Shown piece after piece: positions 32,188 through 39,580 of a DNA stretch of 64,000 bases. The notes beneath the pieces are model-generated. The model ran no database searches. It worked only from the letters and a program-made list of their open reading frames with translations, and had not been told where the DNA came from. Origin of the DNA: VAXT01 sp963698015 (GTDB lineage Bacteria; Actinomycetota; Thermoleophilia; Gaiellales; Gaiellaceae). Each line of letters starts with the position of its first letter. Position 1 is the stretch's first letter. Position numbers and translations under genes: made by a program. The stretch is from NCBI GenBank assembly GCA_963698015.1, contig OY969109.1, positions 496,001-560,000 on the forward strand, written 5' to 3'.

Positions 32188-32343
32188 GCGAAATCGCGCC
32201 TCCGGCCGACGCGACGAGGCTCGCGCGCGCGTACCTTCGAAGCACGATGACTAGAACCGAACACCCACTCAGCGACGAGCGCGTACTGCTTCGGGCGCGA
32301 CCCGAAGAGCGACGATCGCGATTCGATCGCCTGCGCGACCTGT

Positions 32344-32934
32344 TCAGGCGGGCAGACGGACGAGCAGGCGGTCGCCCTCGAGCGTCAGGCTCCCCCCGGT
32401 CGCCTCGATGACGCGGCGCGCGGTCGCCGCGCCGAGGTCCTTCAGGTCCTCCGCGAGCACGATCGGCGCGGCCGCCTCGGGAATCGGCGAGATCTCGACG
32501 GTTTCTCCGGCAGCAACGATCTCGGCCTGCTCGAGACCGCCGTGGCGCACGGCGCAGAGAGCGAGCGCGGCCAGGCCGGCTTCGACGGGAGCGCGATCGA
32601 CGCGAACCGTGGCGCCGGTGCCGCTCGCCACGGCCTTCTCCGCGAGCCGCTCCGCAGCAACCTGCGCCAGCTCGAGCGAGTCGGCTTCGATCAGCGCGGG
32701 CTCGTAGCGGCCCGCCTCGATCCTCGTCGCGAGCCCGAGAGCGTCGAGGAGCTCGCCCATCTGCTCTGCAGCCGCGCGCATCATCGAGACGTAGCGGGCG
32801 GCCGGGTCGCCGAGCTCTTCTCCGTTCTCGAGCGTGTACGCGAAGCCGCTCACCGTAGCCAGCGGCGTCCGCAGGTCGTGGCACGCGAGCGACACGAAGC
32901 GCGAAAAATCCTCGGTGGAGCCCACGAAAGGCAC
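32344..32934 (-). CDS. Soluble histidine-kinase-like protein with degenerate ATPase domain
   Basis: 196 residues. A HisKA-type dimerisation segment with the phospho-His motif 'SLACHDLRTPLATVSGF' near residue 20 is followed by a short Ala-rich region in place of a HATPase domain: there is no N-box Asn and no GxGxG, only 'GAATARRVIEATGGSLTLEGDRLLVRLP' resembling the last strand. It may be a phosphotransfer or scaffold protein for the neighbouring kinase/regulator, or a decaying kinase. It is divergent from folE2 with 14 bp between the starts. Confidence 0.65.
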   Translation of the reverse strand: MPFVGSTEDFSRFVSLACHDLRTPLATVSGFAYTLENGEELGDPAARYVSMMRAAAEQMGELLDALGLATRIEAGRYEPALIEADSLELAQVAAERLAEKAVASGTGATVRVDRAPVEAGLAALALCAVRHGGLEQAEIVAAGETVEISPIPEAAAPIVLAEDLKDLGAATARRVIEATGGSLTLEGDRLLVRLPA

Positions 32935-32948
32935 AATATCCCCCTTCC

Positions 32949-33926
32949 ATGGACGACCTGACCAGACTGCTCGAAGACGACCTCCAGGCGTCGCAGCCCG
33001 AGGTCCGGCTCGGCCTCTCGCGCGCGGGCGTGATGGGCGCGAGCAAGGCGATCCGCATCAGCTACGGCGGCATCGAGAAGCAGATCGCCGCGGACATCGA
33101 GTGCACCGTCGACCTCGACCCGTCCCAGAAGGGCGTGCACATGTCGCGCTTCCCCGAGCTGTTCGAGGAGGCGATCGAGGAGGTCGTGATCGGCGAGGCG
33201 TTCCTCGTCGAGGTGCTCGCGGAGCACATCGCAGCCCACATCGTCGAGCGGCAGCGTGCGCTGCGGGCGCACGTGCACATCTCGGCGCGCTACCCGATCG
33301 AGCGCACGACCCCGGTCACGGGCCTGCCGACACAGGAGATGGTCGAGCTGATCGGGATCGCCGCGGCGTCGGCGCGGGGAGTCCGGCGGCTCGTCGGCGT
33401 GGAGGCGGCCGGTATCAACGCGTGTCCCTGCGCCCAGGGGCTCGTGCGCGGCCGGGCGAGCGAGCGCCTGCTCGAGGCCGGTTTCGACGACGGGGACGTC
33501 GAGCGGATCCTCGAGCTCGTCCCGATCGCGACGCACAACCAGCGCGGGCGGGGAACGCTCTATGTCGGCACTCAGACGAGTGTCAACGCCGAGCAGCTGG
33601 CCGGGATCGTCGAAGGCTCGATGAGCGCGCCGGTCTACGAGCTCCTGAAGCGGCCCGACGAGCTGTTCGTCGTCGAGCACGCGCACCTCCAGCCGCGCTT
33701 CGTCGAGGACTCGGTGCGGATCGCGCTGAAGGGCGTCCTCGACTCGTACCCCTCGCTGGACGACTCGGACTTCGTGTTCTCACGACAGGTCAACCTGGAG
33801 ACGATCCACACGCACGACGTCCTCGCCGAACGCTTCGGCACGGTTGGCGAGCTCCGCCGCGAGCTCGAGCACGGCGGCCCGCTCGAGCACCACACCGGGC
33901 TCGACGAATGGCTCGCCCGAAGCTGA
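32949..33926 (+). CDS. folE2: GTP cyclohydrolase FolE2/MptA family
   Basis: 325 residues. FolE2 markers: 'CTVDLDPSQKGVHMSRFPE' and 'GINACPCAQ' (the metal/catalytic Cys), with 'HNQRGRGTLYVG' and 'HTHDVLAERFG' late in the protein. It makes the first intermediate of folate and pterin synthesis from GTP and can work with metals other than zinc. No canonical FolE was seen here. Divergent start only 14 bp from the kinase-like gene. A TGxxxRxG-type reductase lies 6 kb away (38904), a possible but unproved pterin link. Confidence 0.93.
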   Translation: MDDLTRLLEDDLQASQPEVRLGLSRAGVMGASKAIRISYGGIEKQIAADIECTVDLDPSQKGVHMSRFPELFEEAIEEVVIGEAFLVEVLAEHIAAHIVERQRALRAHVHISARYPIERTTPVTGLPTQEMVELIGIAAASARGVRRLVGVEAAGINACPCAQGLVRGRASERLLEAGFDDGDVERILELVPIATHNQRGRGTLYVGTQTSVNAEQLAGIVEGSMSAPVYELLKRPDELFVVEHAHLQPRFVEDSVRIALKGVLDSYPSLDDSDFVFSRQVNLETIHTHDVLAERFGTVGELRRELEHGGPLEHHTGLDEWLARS

Positions 33927-33944
33927 CCTCGTAACAGTCCTGTA

Positions 33945-34553
33945 CTAGGTCGTGGTGGCGGTCTTGCGGCGCAGGTGGACTCGCGTCTCGGTGCCCGCGC
34001 GCAGACGCTTGAGGTTGCCTCGGTGCAGGATCAGCACGCCGAGCGCGGCGGCCGAGACGAAGACGAGGACCGGCCAGGGCTCTCCCAGCAGCAGCGCAGC
34101 GATCGGCAGCGACAGCGCTCCCGAGATCGACGCCACCGAGGCGTAGCGCGTGACGGCGAAGACCGCGATCCAGACGACCGCCGCCACCAGGCCGACGAGC
34201 GGCGCCAGCCCGAGGAGCGCGCCGCCGCAGGTCGCGACCATCTTCCCGCCCTTCGCGAAGCCGAGGAAGAGCGGCCGCCAGTGCCCGAGCATCGCCGCAC
34301 CGCCGGTCAGCGCTCCGGCGACATGACCAGCCGCGAGCGTCGCGGTGAGCACGGGCACGAAGCCCTTCGCGACGTCGAGCAGGATGACCGGGATGCCGTA
34401 CCGCGGCCCGAAGGTCCGCCAGACGTTCGTCGCGCCGATGTTCCCGCTGCCGACGGTCCGGATGTCGATGCCCTTCGTCCAGCGGACGACCCAGTACCCG
34501 AAGGGGAGGCTGCCGGCCAGGTAGCCGACGAGGATGAAGGCGAGCGTCTCGAT
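33945..34553 (-). CDS. plsY: Glycerol-3-phosphate acyltransferase PlsY
   Basis: About 202 residues with five TM segments. 'LVGYLAGSLPFGYWVVRWTKGIDIRTVGSGNIGATNVWRTFG' is the PlsY first loop with the SGN-GATN motif, 'GHWRPLFLGFAKGGKMVAT' corresponds to the second motif (usually GHxxPVFLxFKGGKGVAT; here GGKMVAT) and 'ILHRGNLKRLRAGTE' the third. It transfers acyl groups from acyl-phosphate to glycerol-3-phosphate. No ATG, GTG or TTG lies near the domain start in this frame: the best position is an ATC at 34553, just inside the upstream SOD stop. Start therefore unresolved. Confidence 0.88.
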   Translation of the reverse strand: METLAFILVGYLAGSLPFGYWVVRWTKGIDIRTVGSGNIGATNVWRTFGPRYGIPVILLDVAKGFVPVLTATLAAGHVAGALTGGAAMLGHWRPLFLGFAKGGKMVATCGGALLGLAPLVGLVAAVVWIAVFAVTRYASVASISGALSLPIAALLLGEPWPVLVFVSAAALGVLILHRGNLKRLRAGTETRVHLRRKTATTT

Positions 34554-34555
34554 GG

Positions 34556-35179
34556 CTACTTCAGCGGGATTCCGTACTTCGAGACCCAGTCGTTGACGGT
34601 CGCCCAGTCCAGGTTCTCGAAGAACGCGTCGATGTACGCCGCCCGGTCGGTCCGGTAGTCGAGGAAGTACGCGTGCTCGTAGACGTCGAGCGCCACGAGG
34701 GGCGTCGCGTTCCAGATCGGATACGAGTTCTGAGCGTCCCCGATGTAGTTGAAGAGCCGGCCCTCGTCCCAGTCGTACGCCGTCCAGGCCCAGCCGCGGC
34801 CGCCCATGCCGGTCGCCTTCAGGTCCGCGCGCCATTCGTCCGTTCCGCCGAAGTCGCGCTCGATCAGGTCGCCGATCGGCCCGGAGGGGTCGCCGCCGTC
34901 GCCGCCCAGGTGCTCGAAGTAGATCTCGTGGTTCTTGACGCCGCCGATCGCGAACGTCAGGTCGACCTTGAGCGCACGGACGTCCGAGTAGACCTGGTTG
35001 CCCGATTCGAGGTCGACGTCGGCGAGCCGGGCGAGGATCTCGTTCCGCTTCGCGATGTAGCCCTCGTAGAGCTTGTAGTGGGCCTCGACGGCCTCACGCG
35101 AGATCCCCTCGAGCTCGTAGAGGGCTGGCTTGAGCTCGCGGGGCGCGATCTCTTCGGCGTTGTAGGCAAGGGTGGCCAA
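34556..35179 (-). CDS. Divergent Fe/Mn superoxide dismutase
   Basis: 207 residues from a TTG at 35179 with AGAGGAG before it. Metal ligands can be placed: His in 'VEAHYKLYEGYI', His in 'VKNHEIYFEHLGG', Asp and His in 'LDVYEHAYFLDY'. The C-terminus 'AAYIDAFFENLDWATVNDWVSKYG' is family-like. The usual HHxxHHxxYV first motif is missing, being HYKLYEGYI, so the active-site environment is altered. It is divergent from a canonical SOD (129 bp apart) and directly upstream of plsY. Confidence 0.82.
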   Translation of the reverse strand: MATLAYNAEEIAPRELKPALYELEGISREAVEAHYKLYEGYIAKRNEILARLADVDLESGNQVYSDVRALKVDLTFAIGGVKNHEIYFEHLGGDGGDPSGPIGDLIERDFGGTDEWRADLKATGMGGRGWAWTAYDWDEGRLFNYIGDAQNSYPIWNATPLVALDVYEHAYFLDYRTDRAAYIDAFFENLDWATVNDWVSKYGIPLK

Positions 35180-35308
35180 TGGGACTCCTCTCCGGAATGG
35201 GCGACGGCGAGCATAATTGCAACGGCCACGCCGGCGGAGCCGGCACGGCCTCTTGTGGTCGGTGCCGGCGAGCCGGCGCCTTGGCCCCAGCAACGGAAAG
35301 GAGCGCAG

Positions 35309-35938
35309 ATGGCATTCGAGGTCCCACCTCTTCCCTACGACTACAGCGCGCTCGAGCCGCACATCGACGAGGAGACGATGCATCTCCACCACGACAAGCA
35401 CCACCAGGCGTACGTGGACAAGGCGAACGCGGCGCTCGAGGGCACGGACTGGGCGAACGAGCCCGTCGTGGAGATCCTGACGATCCTCGACACGCTGCCC
35501 GAGGACAAGCAGACCGTGCTCAGGAACAACGCAGGCGGGCACGCGAACCACTCGCTGTTCTGGGAGATCATGAGCCCGGACGGCGGCGGCGAGCCGGAGG
35601 GCGAGCTCGCGGACGCGATCAACGGCACGTTCGGCTCGGTCGACGATTTGAAGAAGGCGGTCAACGACGGCGGCGTGAACCGCTTCGGTTCAGGCTGGTC
35701 GTGGCTCGTGCACGACGGCACCGGGCTCGCGGTCTACTCGACGGCGAACCAGGACTCGCCGATCATGCAGTCGGACGAGCCGCTGCTCGGGATCGACGTC
35801 TGGGAGCACGCGTACTACCTCAAGTACCAGAACCGTCGCCCCGATTACCTCGAGGCCTGGTGGAACGTGGTCCACTGGCCGGCAGTCGCCGAGCGCTACG
35901 CGAAAGCGATCGGCAAGGTCGAAGCCGGAACGGCTTAG
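35309..35938 (+). CDS. Canonical Fe/Mn superoxide dismutase
   Basis: 209 residues from the ATG at 35309 with AAAGGAG upstream. N-terminal 'LPYDYSALEPHIDEETMHLHHDKHHQAYVDK' contains the first ligand His; 'GGHANHSLFWEIMSP' the second; 'GIDVWEHAYYLKYQNRRPDYLEAWWNVVHW' the Asp and last His. Full length and motifs indicate an active cytoplasmic enzyme dismutating superoxide; Fe or Mn preference cannot be told. Ends at a bidirectional terminator. Confidence 0.95.
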   Translation: MAFEVPPLPYDYSALEPHIDEETMHLHHDKHHQAYVDKANAALEGTDWANEPVVEILTILDTLPEDKQTVLRNNAGGHANHSLFWEIMSPDGGGEPEGELADAINGTFGSVDDLKKAVNDGGVNRFGSGWSWLVHDGTGLAVYSTANQDSPIMQSDEPLLGIDVWEHAYYLKYQNRRPDYLEAWWNVVHWPAVAERYAKAIGKVEAGTA

Positions 35939-35952
35939 CGAGACCGAACTAA

Positions 35953-35981
35953 GCCGCCGGCGGGACCCCACCGCCGGCGGC
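35953..35981. terminator. Bidirectional hairpin between SOD and cupredoxin-like genes
   Basis: Arms GCCGCCGGCGG (35953-35963) and CCGCCGGCGGC (35971-35981), perfect 11-bp stem, 7-nt loop, between convergent stops at 35938 and 35997. Confidence 0.75.
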
Positions 35982-35996
35982 CTAGTGGTCCGTCGC

Positions 35997-36866
35997 CTAA
36001 CGGCGCCGGAAGCTGAGGCTCGGGCTGGCCCCGTGGAAGAAGCCGGGCCCGGCCTGGTTGGTGCTGATGAAGAGGCGCAGCCGGTTGAGGCCATGCGGCA
36101 GCTTGCGCAGCTTGAAGCGCGTGGCCGACTGGCTGTTCAGCGTGACCTTCTTCAGGCTGATCCACTCACCGAATACGTTGGCCCGCTGCACGTAGAGCCA
36201 GTGCCCGCCGTACTTGCCGGGCTGGGCGCGTGCGACGAACCAGTGGCCGACGCGCATGAGCCGGAGCCGCGGCTGCACCGCGACCGTGACGACGGCGCTC
36301 GTCTTGCCCTTCCACGTCGCCTTGTACGCGGTGAGGACCTGAGGCGTCGTGATGTAGTCCCAGACGCCGTTCGTGGTCGTCTGGAGGTCGGCGATCTTGA
36401 CGAACGAGGCCTGCCCGGACGGCTGCGCGTAGACGGTGACGGTGTTCCCCACCGCGGCCGGCAGGACGGCTCCGCTGAGGTGGATCGCGTTTCCGTACAC
36501 GGCGATCGGCGTCGACGCCCCGATCGAGACGGACGGCGGTGCGCCGGTCACCTTGACCGTGCCCTTGAGCGTGGGATGGAGCGCGTCGTGATACGCGTAC
36601 GTGCCGGGCGTGTCGAGCCGCCTGGCGTAGGTGCGGTTCGGGCCGATCTGGCCGGACGCGAACGCGCCGTTGTTCGCCACGACCTGGTGGTTGACGGTGT
36701 CGACGTTCTTCCAGGTGACCGTCTCTCCACCGGCGATCGTCACGTTCTTCGGTGCGAAGGCCGTGGACTTGATGCTCACGGTCTTGTTCGCGGCGAGACC
36801 CGCAAAGGCGAAGCCGGCACCCGCTAGGGCACACGCCGCAGTGGCTAGTGCTAGAGCCTTCTTCAT
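35997..36866 (-). CDS. Secreted cupredoxin-like protein 1 (copper Cys replaced by Asp)
   Basis: 289 residues with a signal peptide (1-25). Residues 27-107 form a cupredoxin domain: 'AFAPKNVTIAGGETVTWKNVDTVNHQVV' (His60) and 'GTYAYHDALHPTLKGTVKV' where Asp94 stands in place of the copper Cys; His97 is retained. The remaining 180 residues are beta-rich with 'FVARAQPGKYGGHWLYVQR' and no recognised domain. Paralogous to the two genes upstream. Type-1 copper binding is unlikely without the Cys. GGGGGAA gives a fair ribosome-binding site. Confidence 0.8.
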   Translation of the reverse strand: MKKALALATAACALAGAGFAFAGLAANKTVSIKSTAFAPKNVTIAGGETVTWKNVDTVNHQVVANNGAFASGQIGPNRTYARRLDTPGTYAYHDALHPTLKGTVKVTGAPPSVSIGASTPIAVYGNAIHLSGAVLPAAVGNTVTVYAQPSGQASFVKIADLQTTTNGVWDYITTPQVLTAYKATWKGKTSAVVTVAVQPRLRLMRVGHWFVARAQPGKYGGHWLYVQRANVFGEWISLKKVTLNSQSATRFKLRKLPHGLNRLRLFISTNQAGPGFFHGASPSLSFRRR

Positions 36867-36910
36867 TTGGCGGTTCCCCCTGAATCGTTGACGGCTATGT
36901 ATGGAACGGC

Positions 36911-36922
36911 CTGAACGTTCAG
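36911..36922. promoter_or_regulatory. 12-bp palindrome upstream of cupredoxin-like gene 1
   Basis: CTGAACGTTCAG is a perfect palindrome 45 bp upstream of the start at 36866. The other two paralogues lack it and instead share a different motif, so gene 1 may be regulated separately. Confidence 0.3.
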
Positions 36923-36995
36923 AAGTTGCGTACGCGCTGTAAGGATTTTGGAAAAGACGCCTCGCCGCCGCCGCGAGGCCGCTGTTGATGCGGGC

Positions 36996-37868
36996 TCAGG
37001 ACCGGACGACGGCGGTACGTGTGGCGGCGTAGCACGGGCCGACCTGATCCTGCGCGAAGAGCAAGCGAAGACGGGTACGGCGCGGAACCGACGCTCGGAA
37101 GCTCGCGGAGCTGACGAGGGTCGGCGCGACGCCGGGCCTGGCCTTGCTCAGCCTGACGCGCTTGACGTTCTTCCACTTTCGCCTGCCGGGGTAGTAGCGC
37201 TGAAGGACGACGTACTTCCCGACGAACCCCTGCGCCGCGGTCGCGGTGACCGCGAACCGGTGCGCGCGCACACGCCTGAACGAGAGCTGCGGTGCGACCT
37301 TCTGCGTCAGCTTCACACTCTTCTCGGTCCTCCAGGTCGCCTGGTACACGGTGTTCACGAGAGGCTTGACCGGCGCGCTCCAGGCTCCGTTCTCCACACT
37401 CCTGACGGACCCCAAACGGGCGAACGTCGTCGAGCCGCACTGCATCCCGTCGAGCGCGACGGTCTCGCCGCTCGAGCCGCTCGAGACGAGGCCCGACAGC
37501 GTCGGCGACGATCCGTAGACGGCGAGCGCCGGCGTCGAGGCGATCGAGACTCCCGCCCGCACGGCGATGGTTCCCCGCCTCTTCGTGTTGAACGCGTCGC
37601 GGTAGCCGAAGCTGCCGGACTTCAGGAACGTGTACGAGTAGGTCTGGTTCGGAGCGAGCACCGGCGAGGCGGGAAACTCGCCCTGGTTGGAGAGAACCTG
37701 GTGGCTGGTGTTGTCCCGGTTCGTCCACGTGACCGTGTCGCCGTAGTCGACCGTCACCCTGTTCGGCGTGAACCCGGCGCGCGTGACCTCGACTCCCCTG
37801 GTCGCACCGAACGTGGGCGCGACCGCGAAGACGGCGAGCGCGAGCATGCCGAGCGAGAGCTTTCTCAT
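36996..37868 (-). CDS. Secreted cupredoxin-like protein 2 (copper site lost)
   Basis: 290 residues with a signal peptide (1-22). The cupredoxin domain retains 'VTWTNRDNTSHQVL' (first His) but the second ligand region reads 'FGYRDAFNTKRRGTI': Cys to Asp, His to Asn and the Met position to Arg. The C-terminal 190 residues share 'NTVYQATWR', 'RRVRAHRFAVTATAAQGFVGKYVVLQRYYPGRRKWKNVKRVRL' and 'QVGPCYAATRT' with paralogue 3. It is probably a structural surface protein. The motif TTAGGAAAT/AGGGG lies upstream (37895-37914). Confidence 0.8.
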   Translation of the reverse strand: MRKLSLGMLALAVFAVAPTFGATRGVEVTRAGFTPNRVTVDYGDTVTWTNRDNTSHQVLSNQGEFPASPVLAPNQTYSYTFLKSGSFGYRDAFNTKRRGTIAVRAGVSIASTPALAVYGSSPTLSGLVSSGSSGETVALDGMQCGSTTFARLGSVRSVENGAWSAPVKPLVNTVYQATWRTEKSVKLTQKVAPQLSFRRVRAHRFAVTATAAQGFVGKYVVLQRYYPGRRKWKNVKRVRLSKARPGVAPTLVSSASFRASVPRRTRLRLLFAQDQVGPCYAATRTAVVRS

Positions 37869-37894
37869 ACCAGGGGATTCGGCTCTCGGGCGCT

Positions 37895-37914
37895 ATTTCC
37901 TAACCCCTGTCCGG
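37895..37914 (-). promoter_or_regulatory. Shared upstream motif, copy 1 (cupredoxin-like gene 2)
   Basis: The minus strand reads CCGGACAGGGGTTAGGAAAT, 27 bp before the ATG at 37868. It matches copy 2 (38852-38870) except for one inserted base. Spacing to the start is nearly the same, which fits a promoter or operator and not a coding remnant. Confidence 0.5.
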
Positions 37915-37947
37915 GGTAAGCGCCCAAGGCTCCGCTCTGCTAGGCGG

Positions 37948-38823
37948 TTACGCGCGGATCGCCGAGCTGCGCGTGGCTGCGTAGCAGGCGCCGGCCTGAT
38001 CCGCGGTCAGGAGCAGGCGAAGGCGCGTGCCCCTGGCGATCGCCAGCCGGATCGTGGTCGAGCTGACGACCGTCGGCGCGACGCCGGGCGTGGCGGTCCG
38101 CAGGGTTACGCGCTTGACCGTCTTCCAGGCCCGCCTGGCCTTGGCGTAGCGCTGCAGCACGACGTACCTGCCGGTGAACGCCTGGCCAGCGGTCAGAGAA
38201 GCCGTGTACCTGTGCGCACGCACGCGCTTCAGTGAGACCGCCGGCGTGACCCTGGCGCTCAGCTGCACGCTCTTCGTGCTTCGCCAGGTCGCCTGGTACA
38301 CGGTGTTCAGAGCCGGTTTGACGGGCGAGCTCCAGGCGCCGTTCGCCGCACTCTTGACGGACGCGACCCGCGTGAAGCCCGGCTTGCCACAGCCCATCGC
38401 GTTGATGTTCACCGTGTCGCCGGCCGCGCCGCTCGAGATCGAGCCGGAAACCGTCGCGGACGCGCCGTACCCGAGGAGCGAGGGCGCAGCGGTGATCGAG
38501 ATCGCCGAGCGTACGACGACCGTCCCGCGGCGATTCGTGTTGAGCGCGTCGCGGTAGCCGAAGGTGCCGGACTTCGTGAAGGTGTACGAGTAGGTCTGGT
38601 TCGGCCCGAGCACGGGCGACGTCGGGAACGCGAGCTGGTTGGCGAGCACCTGGTGATTCGCGGTGTCCTTGTTCGTCCACGTGACGGTATCGCCGTAGGC
38701 GATCGTCACCTTGGTCGGTGTGAAGCCGGCATGCGTGATGTCGACGTTCTTCGTGGTCGCACTCAACGCGGACGGGATCGCGAGCAGGGCGACGGCGACG
38801 ATGACGGCGGCCAGATGCTTCAT
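37948..38823 (-). CDS. Secreted cupredoxin-like protein 3 (copper site lost)
   Basis: 291 residues from ATG 38823 with a signal peptide. 'VTWTNKDTANHQVLANQ' keeps the first His; 'FGYRDALNTNRRGTV' shows the same Cys-to-Asp and His-to-Asn changes as protein 2. The C-terminal part ('NTVYQATWRSTKSVQLSARV', 'RYVVLQRYAKARRAWKTVKRV', 'GACYAATRS') aligns along its whole length with protein 2, so they arose by tandem duplication; protein 1 is more distant. A lone Cys pair (MGCG and GACYA) may form a disulfide. Confidence 0.8.
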   Translation of the reverse strand: MKHLAAVIVAVALLAIPSALSATTKNVDITHAGFTPTKVTIAYGDTVTWTNKDTANHQVLANQLAFPTSPVLGPNQTYSYTFTKSGTFGYRDALNTNRRGTVVVRSAISITAAPSLLGYGASATVSGSISSGAAGDTVNINAMGCGKPGFTRVASVKSAANGAWSSPVKPALNTVYQATWRSTKSVQLSARVTPAVSLKRVRAHRYTASLTAGQAFTGRYVVLQRYAKARRAWKTVKRVTLRTATPGVAPTVVSSTTIRLAIARGTRLRLLLTADQAGACYAATRSSAIRA

Positions 38824-38851
38824 GAGTAGAGGCTTCGGTTCGTGGCCCGTG

Positions 38852-38870
38852 ATTTCTAACCCCTGTCCGG
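38852..38870 (-). promoter_or_regulatory. Shared upstream motif, copy 2 (cupredoxin-like gene 3)
   Basis: CCGGACAGGGGTTAGAAAT on the minus strand, 29 bp before the ATG at 38823. With copy 1, it defines CCGGACAGGGGTTAG(G)AAAT. The TTAGAAAT end could be a -10-like element. Confidence 0.5.
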
Positions 38871-38903
38871 AGGAGCGCCGGCGATCCTTACACTCCCCGA
38901 ACA

Positions 38904-39563
38904 ATGCGCGCGCTCGTCACAGGCGGCACCGGACGGGTCGGTTCCGCCATCTCCGAGCGCCTGCGCGCCGAGGGCTGGTCGGTGATCGCTGCGGGACGCG
39001 CGGACGGGGACCTCGCCGACGCGGGAGCCGCGCACAGGCTCGTCGAGCGGGCGGCCGACGAGCTCGGCGGGATCGATCTGCTCATCAACGCGGCCGGCGA
39101 GGGGTTCACGCCGAAGCCGGTCGACGAGGTGACCGAGGCCGACTGGGATGCCGCCCTGGGCGCGACGGCCAAGGGCAGCTTCTTCGTCACGCAGGCCTCG
39201 GCGGGACATCTCCGCGAGTCCGAAGGCGTCGTCGTGATGATCGAGGACGTGGCCGCCTACGAGCCGTGGCCCTCCTTCGCCCCCCACTCCGCGGCGAAGG
39301 CCGCGCAGGCGATGCTCACGCGCGTGTTCGCCCGCGCTCTCGCGCCCGAGGTCCGTGTGTGCGGAATCGCGCCGGGGCCGGTCGCCGTCGAGCCGGGCCA
39401 GGAGGCACGCCGGGCCCGGGAGACGCTCCTCGGCCGGATCGGCACGCCCGACGACGTCGCTGACGCCGTCCTCTACCTCACCGGAGCATCCTTCGTCACC
39501 GGCACGAGCCTCGTCCTCGACGGGGGCCGAATGCTGCAATCCGGGCGGCTTCAGGAGGCGTAG
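38904..39563 (+). CDS. Short-chain dehydrogenase/reductase with TGxxxRxG motif and active-site Tyr replaced by His
   Basis: 219 residues. The nucleotide-binding turn is TGGTGRVG (6-13): TGxxxRxG, as in pteridine reductases, not the classical TGxxxGxG. The NAAG motif ('LINAAGEG') is present. The catalytic YxxxK reads HSAAK (about 127-131), so Tyr is replaced by His; the C-terminus 'GTPDDVADAVLYLTGASFVTGTSLVLDGG' is canonical. NADPH-dependent ketone or pterin reduction would need the altered residue to work. Divergent from the cupredoxin gene cluster. Confidence 0.85.
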   Translation: MRALVTGGTGRVGSAISERLRAEGWSVIAAGRADGDLADAGAAHRLVERAADELGGIDLLINAAGEGFTPKPVDEVTEADWDAALGATAKGSFFVTQASAGHLRESEGVVVMIEDVAAYEPWPSFAPHSAAKAAQAMLTRVFARALAPEVRVCGIAPGPVAVEPGQEARRARETLLGRIGTPDDVADAVLYLTGASFVTGTSLVLDGGRMLQSGRLQEA

Positions 39564-39580
39564 AACTTGTCACAGAGACG

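Noticed and set aside
32200..32343. Short plus-strand frame starting near 32247 and Arg-rich N-terminal extension of the kinase gene
   Set aside because: No motif, no ribosome-binding site; the extension would precede the first TM by 50 Arg/Ser-rich residues.
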